From NCBI GenBank assembly GCA_964621525.1, contig CAZUMS010000019.1:1-6157 (forward strand): a stretch of DNA of 6,157 nt. The letters run 5' to 3'. This document shows positions 4,970 through 6,157 of this stretch, one piece after another. The position numbers and the translations under genes are program-made. The DNA comes from CAZMGV01 sp964621525 [NCBI: uncultured bacterium] (GTDB lineage: Bacteria > JAGRBM01). Positions within the stretch are counted from its first letter, which is position 1; each line of letters opens with the position of its first letter. The notes beneath the pieces are model-generated. The model did no database searches. It saw only the letters and a program-made list of their open reading frames with translations, and was not told the DNA's origin.

Positions 4970-6157
<1,188 letters not shown>

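Overview
This is a GC-rich (about two-thirds G+C by eye), gene-dense chromosomal segment. It carries a conserved bacterial housekeeping cluster: hisC, tyrA, aroA, cmk and rpsA on the + strand. The 5' part of a divergent MgtE-type cation transporter gene lies on the - strand at the left edge. The order hisC-tyrA-aroA-cmk-rpsA is the core of the 'aro supraoperon' known from Proteobacteria such as Pseudomonas. GC content, a free-standing TyrA (not fused to AroA) and a class II-like AroA would fit a deltaproteobacterial or related lineage. That placement is inference, because no taxonomic marker is complete here.

Layout. Positions 1-659 (-) encode the N-terminal 219 residues of a CBS-domain/MgtE transporter; the gene continues beyond the left edge. 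Positions 660-809 are a divergent intergenic region with an imperfect direct repeat, two weak hairpins and a possible small reading frame that ends on the hisC start. Then come hisC (810-1913), tyrA (1906-2769), aroA (2766-4073) and cmk (4073-4750), joined by overlaps of 8, 4 and 1 bases. This is a tight, probably translationally coupled operon. A 219-base gap (4751-4969) follows and can fold into four successive stem-loops. rpsA starts at 4970 and runs off the right edge after 396 codons.

How the genes work together. AroA makes EPSP, the precursor of chorismate. TyrA oxidises prephenate (or arogenate) toward tyrosine. HisC is a PLP aminotransferase that acts in histidine synthesis and, in this setting, may also transaminate aromatic keto acids. 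Cmk phosphorylates CMP/dCMP and S1 (RpsA) recruits mRNA to the ribosome; both are growth-linked genes commonly found downstream of aroA.

I found no mobile element, CRISPR array, tRNA/rRNA gene or unknown multi-gene system. The points that merit a second look are modest: the structured rpsA leader, an unusual active-site motif in TyrA, a class II-like EPSP synthase with glycine where the CP4 enzyme has alanine, a transporter without the usual MgtE N domain and with a duplicated start region, and the regulatory structure upstream of hisC.
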